Positions 1 through 6,180 of a DNA stretch of 13,210 bases are shown in pieces. Positions within the stretch are counted from its first letter, which is position 1; each line of letters begins with the position of its first letter. The notes under the pieces were generated by a model. The model searched no databases. It was not told the origin of the DNA and saw only the letters and a program-made list of their open reading frames with translations. Position numbers and translations under genes: made by a program. Origin of the DNA: Actinomycetota bacterium (GTDB taxonomy: Bacteria > Actinomycetota > Acidimicrobiia > Acidimicrobiales > Acidimicrobiaceae); contig DAHVOF010000154.1 in assembly GCA_027318945.1 (NCBI GenBank), positions 1 to 13,210 of the forward strand. The letters are read 5' to 3'.

Positions 1-666
1 GGCACCTCCTTCTCTGCCGATCAAGCGCCCAGGTGAATTTGTAAGAGTGAGTCTCGCAAATTTCCTCGTCAGATCTCCGGTGCTCAATTGGCGAGTTGAC
101 ACGCCAGGCGATTTAGATCTGACTACGAAAAGGCTGGGGCCACTACTGGTGTTAGCTATCACGATCAAGAGGTCAGAAACATGCGCATCCATCACAACTG
201 GTGCAACCCCATCCAGGAAATATTTCTTGCCAGAACCATTCGCAAAAATGAGGGCTGAGGAAGAAATTGACTGAGGAGACCCGAGAGGAACCGCTGCTGT
301 GCCAATCATCAACCCCGAAGCGATCTCCGGTAGATATTCTGCTTTTGCTTCATCGTCTTGGCTTTGAAGAAGTATGTTAGCGGCAAGACCGATCGTGGAG
401 AAATATGGAGCACACATGAGGGCGTATCCCGTCTCTTCGAATACGCCAATGAGGTCGACTAGAGATCCGCCGCTTCCACCATACTCTTCGGGGATGATCA
501 AAGCCTGCAAGCCAAGTTCATCGCTCATCTTCTTCCAAACAACTGGATCATAGCCTTCCTCGGTTTCCATTAGGCGCCTGACTTCTCGACTAGGTGACAT
601 GTCATTTAAGAAACGAGAAACTACTGTCCTGAACTCGAGTTGTTCGTCACTAAATTCAAATAGCAT
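1..666 (-). CDS. Acyl-CoA dehydrogenase, degenerate (beta-type) subunit, 3' end outside window
   Basis: This minus-strand frame starts at ATG 666 and stays open for 222 codons to the window edge, so the C-terminal half is missing. The N-terminal helical domain of the acyl-CoA dehydrogenase family is clear: residues 1-20 (MLFEFSDEQLEFRTVVSRFL) and the family signature IPEEYGGSGG at 58-67. The middle beta domain follows, but the usual E-P-G-x-G-S-D flavin/substrate loop is replaced by VPLGSPQ near 126-132. Such loss is common in the non-catalytic partner of heteromeric FadE pairs. A GAGGTG ribosome site lies just upstream of the ATG. It sits 45 bp downstream of the other dehydrogenase gene on the same strand, so the two are probably co-transcribed and may form an alpha2beta2 enzyme. 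The family assignment is firm; the heteromer is inferred from the pairing and the degenerate loop. Confidence 0.88.
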   Translation of the reverse strand, partial: MLFEFSDEQLEFRTVVSRFLNDMSPSREVRRLMETEEGYDPVVWKKMSDELGLQALIIPEEYGGSGGSLVDLIGVFEETGYALMCAPYFSTIGLAANILLQSQDDEAKAEYLPEIASGLMIGTAAVPLGSPQSISSSALIFANGSGKKYFLDGVAPVVMDAHVSDLLIVIANTSSGPSLFVVRSKSPGVSTRQLSTGDLTRKFARLTLTNSPGRLIGREGGA

Positions 667-711
667 TGTCTCGCACCTCATGGACTTGGTGGCAAATCAT
701 CGGCATTTTGT

Positions 712-1938
712 TCATTTACCAGTCGTTGACGAAAACGGTTTTCTAACCTCTCGAAATGGCCTGTTTCGATCCACCTCTGGTTCGCGCTGCAGGTTAAGGA
801 CGTTTTCTCCTATCACGTTGCGCTGTATCTGATCTGTTCCACCTGCTATAGAAGCCATAAACGCGCTGAGAGAATGCGCAAGCGCCGAGTGACCTACGGA
901 TGAGTCGGGAGCGTCAAGCAATCCCTCGGTGTCCGCAATCATGGACTCTACATGGGCTGCGTAATGCTGAAGACGCGACATGGCAAGTTTGCTCAAGGAT
1001 GCTATCGGCGGCGACGGACCCCGCTTGCTCTCAGTCTGCGCACGCAGCGTATTCCATTGGTTCACCCTATGAAGAGAGTAGAACTTGACGAGCGCATCTC
1101 GAACAAATGGATCGGTATTGTTTCCACATCGTTTTGCGAGGTTGAAAAGAACCTCTGGATTCGGAAGCTTGCCAAGTCCGCCCGAATCAACCTTTCTTCC
1201 CGATAGGGAGGCGCTTGCAACATTGATTGCCTTTGTTGTCGAAATCATCACTCTCTCAACTGCCAACGCTCCACGCAATACGGTCCATCCATCGTCCACG
1301 GCTCCAACTACACTGCCACTGGGAATCTTTACATTGGTCAGGAACACCTCATTAAAGTCTGACTCGCCTGTAATTTGACGTATTGGTCGAATCTCCACGC
1401 CGTCCTGTCTTAATGGACACCAAAATAATGTGATACCACGATGCTTGGGCACATCCCAGTTTGTGCGTGCGGCCAGCAATGCGTAATCTGCACTAAGCGC
1501 CCCCGATGTCCAAACTTTTTGACCGTCGATAATCCAATTGTCTCCTTTCAGCTCAGCTCTGGTTTGGAGACTAGCCAAATCGGAACCTGCACCTGGCTCA
1601 CTGTAAAGAAGGGAGTTCAAGACTTCGCCCGTGAGAAGTTTAATGAGCCACTCCTTTTTCAGCTCCTCTGTGCCAAATGTAAAGAACGTACAAGCCGGAA
1701 TGTTCACTAAGTCCTGACCAGCTCCAACCTCACGAGCCTCAGAGAATTCTTCGACGACTGCCCAGGATACCTCGAGCGAAAATTCCTTGCCGTACCACGT
1801 TTTCGGCCAGCTCGGACAGGCCCATCCAGACGCAAGGACCTCCTTCATCCATTGAACTCTCGGCCGACTTCCCTGAGTGTGGGATTTCAACCAATCTCGA
1901 ACTTCCAAACGAATGGTATCTATATCGTCATTTACCAT
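712..1938 (-). CDS. Acyl-CoA dehydrogenase (FadE-type, probable catalytic subunit)
   Basis: The 408-residue protein has the usual length for an acyl-CoA dehydrogenase, an FAD enzyme that introduces an alpha,beta double bond into acyl-CoA thioesters in the cytoplasm. Visible motifs are the middle-domain loop SEPGAGSD at 113-120, the VWTSGA strand near 142-147 and the C-terminal flavin motif GGTDQIQRNVIGE at 366-378. The position that carries Glu in medium-chain enzymes is Gly here. An alternative catalytic Glu of the isovaleryl-CoA dehydrogenase or FadE type is present as E228 in LAVERV. ATG 1938 is preceded by a GAGG ribosome site at about 1946-1949. The gene lies between the lipoprotein gene (88 bp upstream) and the degenerate dehydrogenase (45 bp downstream), which indicates an operon. 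Substrate is unknown; steroid, branched or cyclic acyl-CoAs are typical for paired FadE proteins. Confidence 0.93.
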   Translation of the reverse strand: MVNDDIDTIRLEVRDWLKSHTQGSRPRVQWMKEVLASGWACPSWPKTWYGKEFSLEVSWAVVEEFSEAREVGAGQDLVNIPACTFFTFGTEELKKEWLIKLLTGEVLNSLLYSEPGAGSDLASLQTRAELKGDNWIIDGQKVWTSGALSADYALLAARTNWDVPKHRGITLFWCPLRQDGVEIRPIRQITGESDFNEVFLTNVKIPSGSVVGAVDDGWTVLRGALAVERVMISTTKAINVASASLSGRKVDSGGLGKLPNPEVLFNLAKRCGNNTDPFVRDALVKFYSLHRVNQWNTLRAQTESKRGPSPPIASLSKLAMSRLQHYAAHVESMIADTEGLLDAPDSSVGHSALAHSLSAFMASIAGGTDQIQRNVIGENVLNLQREPEVDRNRPFREVRKPFSSTTGK

Positions 1939-2026
1939 GTTGATACCTCAGGTTGAGCTAGCACTTGAATATGTCCTGTGCTAAATGTCATCAATAATCA
2001 ATAGGCTCCTGAATCAAATTCAGTGG

Positions 2027-3073
2027 CTACCCATTTAACGTCGATAAATTGGACTGGACAAAACCATAAGCACTTTTTTCTGAAGCCATCCAACCGGATG
2101 AGTCCTGGTATCTAGGCCCAAGACTGAGCTTTCTAGCCTGGGCAACGAAAGCAGGATCTTTCTCGATCATGGCAAATGCTTCACGGAGCACCTGTTTTGC
2201 TGCTCTTGACATATTAGGTGGGCCGTCTATGCCGAGAAAGTTGTAGAAGGCCTCGTTAGAGGAACCCACCTTGGCGATGGATGCCACACCAGGCAGATAT
2301 TGAAGCGACTTGGGTGCAAACTCTACCACCGCCTGTATTTTCTTTTCAGCAATTAATGGAAGTGCCTGAGCCCTAGTCACTGATGCCAAGTCCACGGCTC
2401 CACTTAAGACTCCGTCTATAGACTGTGCCGCGTTTGCATATGGTACGGTGGCGGTCTTGATGTGGTTAACTTTGGAGAGAAACTGCGCAGTCATCCATCC
2501 AGCGGAAGTTTTCACACCAAACACCCCGATCGTAACAGTGCGACCACCATTCTCCAAACTGGTGAAGTTTTTCAACGGGGAGCCGAACTTCGAAACGTAA
2601 ATCGACGTATCATTGCCATACAGACCGGCCAAAGGCGTATATTTCAGTAAGTTGTAGGCACCGTTCCCAATAATTTCACCGATCGCCATCTGAGGAAGAT
2701 AAGTCATATGCAGGACTCCCGAGTTGGGTGAACTATTGTAAACATATTGCGAACCTGTATTTCCCCCTCCTCCAAGCACCGGTCGAATAGTGACTGGTAT
2801 GTGTAATGTCGCCTGGAGAAATGGCTCAACGGCCTGGGCCCCGCTATAGGTGACACCTCCCGGCGGCAAATCTGACACAATCGTGATGCCTTGCGGAAAC
2901 AAGCTTTTTGCAGCGGTGGCCAGAGACGCAGCTGACAGCGTCCCATTACTTGCTTCCGTAGTGGACGAGCTGCCGTTAGAAGACGACCGCTGAGCGCTTG
3001 TCGATCCACATGCTGATAGAAACAAAAATGCTACAACCGGAGCACTGAGAACATTCCACCTTAATTTATTCAA
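2027..3073 (-). CDS. TctC/Bug-family substrate-binding lipoprotein
   Basis: The 348-residue protein begins with a lipoprotein signal peptide: KLR, a hydrophobic core, then lipobox LSAC with lipid-carrying Cys22. A low-complexity Ser/Thr/Asn linker follows (23-47), typical of surface-tethered binding proteins of Gram-positives. The remainder matches the tripartite tricarboxylate transporter receptor family (TctC/Bug). It has the substrate loop GGGGNTGS at 101-108, the second-lobe loop VPYANAAQSIDGVLSGAVDL at 210-229, and a C-terminal helix pair near 290-318. These proteins bind small carboxylates outside the membrane. The start is TTG (3073-3071), chosen because a strong purine-rich site (AAAGGGGGG) lies directly upstream. 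No TctA/TctB membrane partner is visible, so it is an orphan receptor in this window. Its place just ahead of two acyl-CoA dehydrogenases suggests it captures the acid that the operon degrades. Confidence 0.88.
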   Translation of the reverse strand: MNKLRWNVLSAPVVAFLFLSACGSTSAQRSSSNGSSSTTEASNGTLSAASLATAAKSLFPQGITIVSDLPPGGVTYSGAQAVEPFLQATLHIPVTIRPVLGGGGNTGSQYVYNSSPNSGVLHMTYLPQMAIGEIIGNGAYNLLKYTPLAGLYGNDTSIYVSKFGSPLKNFTSLENGGRTVTIGVFGVKTSAGWMTAQFLSKVNHIKTATVPYANAAQSIDGVLSGAVDLASVTRAQALPLIAEKKIQAVVEFAPKSLQYLPGVASIAKVGSSNEAFYNFLGIDGPPNMSRAAKQVLREAFAMIEKDPAFVAQARKLSLGPRYQDSSGWMASEKSAYGFVQSNLSTLNG

Positions 3074-3077
3074 GGAT

Positions 3078-3086
3078 CCCCCCTTT
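3078..3086 (-). promoter_or_regulatory. Ribosome binding site fixing a TTG start
   Basis: On the minus strand AAAGGGGGG lies four bases before TTG 3073. No in-frame ATG with a comparable site competes, so this decides the start of the TctC-like lipoprotein gene and keeps the whole signal peptide. Confidence 0.65.
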
Positions 3087-3270
3087 ATCCAAATAACTCA
3101 CTAGACACGTTTATTGCTGACAGTCCGTACCTGACTTCCCCAGACTAGGCGCCAAATTCTGCCTAGAACAAACTACATGAATTTGCTGCCCCGGAATGCA
3201 ACAAGGTCCACAACCACAACCTTCTTCAAATTTCAAACTTTGGAACGCGGTAGCCTTTATCTAGGCCAAC

Positions 3271-3293
3271 TTGGCGACTGACCGAGTCGCCAA
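3271..3293. promoter_or_regulatory. Perfect palindrome, candidate operator
   Basis: TTGGCGACT and AGTCGCCAA form a perfect inverted repeat with 9-bp arms and a 5-bp spacer. On the minus strand it starts 5 bases downstream of a TATAAT hexamer, so it would cover the transcription start of the lipoprotein/dehydrogenase operon, about 200 bp ahead of the first gene. No T-run follows on either strand, which argues against a simple terminator. A dimeric repressor site (TetR, GntR or similar) is the likeliest reading, but no regulator gene is in the window. Confidence 0.5.
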
Positions 3294-3298
3294 AACTG

Positions 3299-3304
3299 AT
3301 TATA
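3299..3304 (-). promoter_or_regulatory. Candidate -10 box (TATAAT) of the leftward operon
   Basis: The minus strand carries a perfect TATAAT. The region 17-18 bases upstream has no good TTGACA match, so the promoter would be weak or activator-dependent. The case rests on the position of the box directly before the palindrome at 3271-3293 and on the absence of genes between here and the lipoprotein start. Confidence 0.35.
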
Positions 3305-3701
3305 ACACCGTAACAGTAACCTTGCTTCCAGCACCTTATCGTTAATATCTCAAGAGACCTGGATTCGTTTCCGAACCATTGGATTCCGGTGAAGTCCAAC
3401 TTCAGTACCATGACCGGCAAACACATCGGCCTCTTCGAGCATTAACTATTATCCATCAAGTAGTGCAGTACGATCCTCTACAACCTCATTCCAGCGCTCA
3501 CGTCCAAGTCTTCCAAGGAAAATTATTCAAACATATTGTCGCCAATCTTGTCCACCATTATTGCATTCCACACCGGTTCTTGTAAATCCAGGAAATCCAC
3601 CACAGCTAGATATTGATAGTCTTGGCGGAATTGGCCTCACTTCGCCGGTGCGCAAAGGCAAGCATCGAGCATCCCGGCAAAATTCGATTCCCGACTCAGG
3701 G

Positions 3702-3776
3702 CTAGCGGCCTTGAAAGTCTGCTTGTCGCTTCTCAAGGAATGCCCGAACACCTTCTTTGGAATCCTCGGTCTGCCG
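3702..3776 (-). pseudogene. 3' remnant of an enoyl-CoA hydratase (crotonase) gene, cut by an IS
   Basis: Only about 23 codons remain before stop TAG 3704-3702. They encode TEDSKEGVRAFLEKRQADF followed by QGR. This is the conserved C-terminal signature of the crotonase superfamily (usual form: fatEDskEGvrAFlEKRxPxFxGr). Crotonases are about 260 residues long and hydrate enoyl-CoA esters, the step after acyl-CoA dehydrogenase. Similarity stops at the border of the left IS256 copy (3775), so roughly 90% of the gene, including the oxyanion hole and catalytic residues, is gone. The missing part is not found beyond the right border at 6103, so the insertion was accompanied by deletion or rearrangement. 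Confidence 0.72.
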
Positions 3777-4001
3777 AGAGCTATAGGGGAATCTTGTGTA
3801 TGAAGCCCTGACGGGATTGCTGGGAATTCTCATCTGAATGGACTGGTGAGGCGGGACCTCCTGATGAAATGTCATTAGACGAATCAATCTCAACAAGGAG
3901 ACCCCTACGTAATGACAATGCTAACTCCCCAGTTCGGTACCCAGTCCCGCCAGAATCTCGTATCATACTCGATCACAGAATTGTTGTGACACCACGCCAA
4001 G
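3775..4001 (+). repeat. Left 227-bp inverted repeat (IS256-family 5' end)
   Basis: This segment is the reverse complement of 5877-6103, with about a dozen mismatches over 227 bp and no gaps. It comprises the element terminus, a leader of about 130 bp and the first 30 codons of the transposase. The match ends at GCCAAG on both sides. Confidence 0.9.
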
Positions 4002-4690
4002 CGTCTTATTGCCGAAGCCTTAGAAGCCGAGGTGAACTCGGTTGTTGCAGAACTGAAAAGCCAGGATACAGCGGTAGTTAGAAACGGATATCTTCCCGAG
4101 CGAGCTATAACCACAGCCATTGGCGACATAGAGGTGAGCGTTCCCCGGATCCGCTCCAAAGACGGCGAGGCCATCAATTTCACCTCGACACTCATCCCTA
4201 AGTACTTGAGGCGTTCGAAGTCGATCTCTGCTTGGGAGGCATATACGTATCTGAAATGAATCTCAGAGCGAGACATGTCTTCTGTACTTGAGGTGGTGCT
4301 AGGCGATGGTGCGAAAAAGCTCACTCCGTCGGTCGTATCCGATCTGAAGAAGTCCTGGACAACCAAGTTCAACGCCTTGAAGAAACGCGATCTCTCGAGC
4401 ACAAGATTCAGCTATATCTACGCTGACGGAATTTATCAATCTGTCCGAGGAGACAATCCGAAGATCTGCGTGCTTGTGATCATCGCAGTAGACACCGATG
4501 GGAGGAAGCACCTTGTAACACTCGAGGACGGAGTAAGAGAGTCCGCCCAGTCCTAGAGAGAAGTGCTGTTGGATCTCAAATCGAGGGGAATGGCCGAGCC
4601 GCTTCTCGCGATCGGAGACGGCGCAATGGGGTTCTGGGCGGCCCTGTCGGAGATCTTTCCTGGCACAAAACATCAGCGGCGTTGAATGCA
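3912..4690 (+). pseudogene. IS256-family (Mutator-like) transposase, nonsense-riddled and truncated
   Basis: One reading frame from ATG 3912 matches an IS256-family DDE transposase for about 258 codons with no frameshift. It is interrupted by four stops: TGA 3987, TGA 4257, TAG 4554 and TGA 4683. Recognisable parts are the N-terminal block (AEALEAEVNSVVAELKSQDT), the VSVPRIRSKDG strand, the first catalytic Asp in YIYADGIYQSVR and the second in AIGDGAMGFWAAL. The inverted copy shows the first stop was CGA (Arg). The context of the third and fourth fits former TGG (Trp). Similarity ends at about 4690, where a recombinase element begins, so the last third with the catalytic Glu is missing. It cannot make active transposase. 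An AAGGAG ribosome site precedes the ATG. Confidence 0.88.
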
Positions 4691-4771
4691 TTATGTGGAC
4701 CAGCAGATTATGTGGGAAGGATCTAGAGATTCCAATGTCATGTGGGTAAATAAGCTTCGCGTGTCCACATA
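4691..4771. repeat. Repeated ATGTGG motifs, probable end of the recombinase element
   Basis: TATGTGGAC at 4692-4700 and its inverse GTCCACATA at 4763-4771 bracket the segment. Further direct copies of the ATGTGG core lie near 4710 and 4739. Similarity to the IS256 transposase stops at the first copy. Reiterated TTATGYGGA-type motifs are, from memory, typical of the ends of three-recombinase (RIT-like) elements, so I read this as the element terminus. Confidence 0.5.
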
Positions 4772-4783
4772 ACCAGAGAGCCT

Positions 4784-5413
4784 TCAGGAAGGCGAGTAGC
4801 CTGTCTGAAGGGCGATAGCGACCGGGAACGCTTGAGATCGGCGTGATTCGAGCGCCTTCCCCTTCAGTTCGAGGTCGGCATGCAGGTATATTCGCGTGGT
4901 TTCGATACTCTCGTGACCTAACCAGAGAGCGATGACAGTGGTATCGACTCCCGCGTTACTGGTTGCAACCGTGTGACGCAGATGGTGAGGATAAACTCCT
5001 TCCAAGCCCGCCCGGGATGCCGTCGATGACGATGCCGTAAATTTCCCCTGGACTCAGCGGCTTACGGGGAGAGCCCGAATGCAGGTGAAGACCTCCCGCA
5101 TCTCACACTTAGGACGTCTCTGCTTCAGCCATGAAACAAGTGCCTCACCGACATCGGATAGAAGCGGTAGCCGTTCGGTCCCTTTCCCCTTGCCGGTTAT
5201 GGTGATCTCCCCGGCGCACCAGTCGATGTCCTCGAGGCACAGGGAGGCAACCTCGCGAGAGCGCAACCCGAGACGAGATAGGAACATGAGCACAGCGAAG
5301 TCACGCTGCCCATAGGCCGTTGTTCGGTCGCAGCTTTGAACCCGACTTTGACAGCTGATTGCGAGAATTCTTCCTAAACATCGAGGTAAGGCAGTGTTTG
5401 TAGAGATCGCCAA
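4784..5413 (-). pseudogene. Tyrosine recombinase of RIT type, decayed
   Basis: The minus-strand frame encodes the catalytic domain of a XerC/D-like tyrosine recombinase. Catalytic Arg lies in LGLRSREVA, the beta-hairpin Lys region in GKGKGTERLPL, the second Arg in HHLRHTVAT, and the last His and the Tyr nucleophile in LGHESIETTRIYLHADL. The IETT-YLHADL-LK-KALE ending is characteristic of the third protein of recombinase-in-trio (RIT) elements. A TGA at 5056-5054 interrupts the frame. Around it the expected SPGEIYGIV segment appears in another frame, so there are two compensating frameshifts rather than one nonsense mutation. The N-terminal core-binding domain is missing, and the junction to IS1634 sequence lies near 5340-5420. 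The recognisable start is at about 5350. It is non-functional, and the partner recombinases are absent. Confidence 0.8.
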
Positions 5414-5423
5414 ATGATTCAGC

Positions 5424-5966
5424 TCATTGCGGAACAGAACTCCTTTTCACCCTCGCTGCCAGTTTTCTTATCTCGCCAAGGGATATGAATTTGCGCTCGA
5501 GATCAATTCCCATGCGCTCTCTGAGTGCGGAGGTGACTTCGTCGGAGTGGTCGCATAGGTACCAGTTCTCCGCCACATGGCTGCACGAGGCGTTGTTGAG
5601 GCTGTTCGCGATCTGTGAGATGGAGTACTCGTTGTCGAGCCGTATCGCGAGTATTTGAGCCAAGGTGAGTGCGAGAAAACACATTAGGAAGTGCGCTTCG
5701 ATCCGATCTTGCCTCGAGAGGTACACCGGCCTGGTCTCGAGATCGGTCTTGGTGACCCTGAACATCTTCTCTATCTTCCAAAGCCCGTGATATATCTCTA
5801 GTATCTCGTCGTCTGACTTGTTGAGTTCGCTGGTGATGATGACGTAGTACCCGTCCAGCTTTTCTTCTTCAGAGATCTTGGCGTGGTGTCGCAACAGTTC
5901 TGTGATCGAGTCTGAAACGAGATTCTGTCCGGACTGGGTACCGAACTGGGAAGTTAGCATTGTCAT
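5424..5966 (-). CDS. Chimeric transposase: IS256 N-terminus fused to IS1634-type C-terminus
   Basis: An uninterrupted 180-codon frame starts at ATG 5966. Residues 1-29 (MTMLTSQFGT to LLRHHA) are the start of the IS256-family transposase also seen at 3912. From about residue 30 on it is the C-terminal part of an IS4/IS1634-type transposase: DGYYVIITSEL, then IYHGLWKIEKMFRVTK at 58-73. The latter is the Y-R-E-K-like signature, with the third catalytic acid at E66. The two Asp residues of the DDE triad lie in the missing part, so transposase activity is very unlikely. The IS256 leader, with an AAGGAG-type ribosome site, would drive its expression. The join falls at GCCAAG, the last bases shared with the left IS256 copy, suggesting illegitimate recombination. 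The product is probably a relic; I list it as CDS because the frame is intact. Confidence 0.75.
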   Translation of the reverse strand: MTMLTSQFGTQSGQNLVSDSITELLRHHAKISEEEKLDGYYVIITSELNKSDDEILEIYHGLWKIEKMFRVTKTDLETRPVYLSRQDRIEAHFLMCFLALTLAQILAIRLDNEYSISQIANSLNNASCSHVAENWYLCDHSDEVTSALRERMGIDLERKFISLGEIRKLAARVKRSSVPQ

Positions 5967-6103
5967 TAGGTAGGGGTCTCCTTATTGAGATTGATTCGTC
6001 TAATGACATTTCATCAGGAGGTCCCGCCTCACCAGTCCATTCAGATGAGAATTCCCAGCAATCCCGTCAGAGCTTCATACACAAGATTCCTCTATACCTC
6101 TCG
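5877..6103 (-). repeat. Right 227-bp inverted repeat (IS256-family 5' end)
   Basis: This is the reverse complement of 3775-4001 at roughly 95% identity. It retains the Arg codon (CGA) where the left copy has TGA, so it is the less decayed copy. It contains the element end, leader, ribosome site and first 30 codons, then breaks into IS1634 sequence. Confidence 0.9.
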
Positions 6104-6180
6104 ATCGGCGCAAAACCCACTAACGGAACACGTTTTCACAAAACTAACTTGTGGATTGTTCTAAACAGAATACCTGCCAA

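Larger units (their letters stand above)
3074..3701. other. Intergenic region between lipoprotein gene and hydratase remnant
   Basis: This stretch of about 630 bases has no frame with recognisable protein similarity. It holds the ribosome site of the lipoprotein gene, the palindrome and the TATAAT box listed separately. The short open frames here look random. It may be the native regulatory gap between a hydratase gene and the downstream operon. Confidence 0.5.
3775..6103. mobile_element. Nested insertion-sequence patch bounded by inverted IS256 ends
   Basis: A block of about 2.3 kb built from four element fragments. In order they are an IS256-family element reading right, a RIT-like recombinase element reading left, an IS1634-type transposase fragment reading left, and an inverted copy of the IS256 5' end. 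The two IS256 ends (3775-4001 and 5877-6103) make the block look like a composite transposon. I see no direct target duplication just outside the ends. It interrupts the catabolic cluster on the minus strand. Confidence 0.75.

Noticed and set aside
3561..3803. 80-codon plus-strand frame crossing the IS border
   Set aside because: It runs antisense to the hydratase remnant and crosses the junction at 3775; nothing recognisable in its sequence.
3912..4690. Recoding of TGA/TAG in the IS256 transposase as sense codons
   Set aside because: The gene is also missing its C-terminus, and the second copy carries CGA where the first stop stands, so ordinary decay explains it better.
3765..6115. Target-site duplication flanking the IS patch
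   Set aside because: The similar bases outside the ends (CGAGAG and CTCTCG) are inverted, not direct, and so belong to the element ends; no direct 8-9 bp repeat was found.
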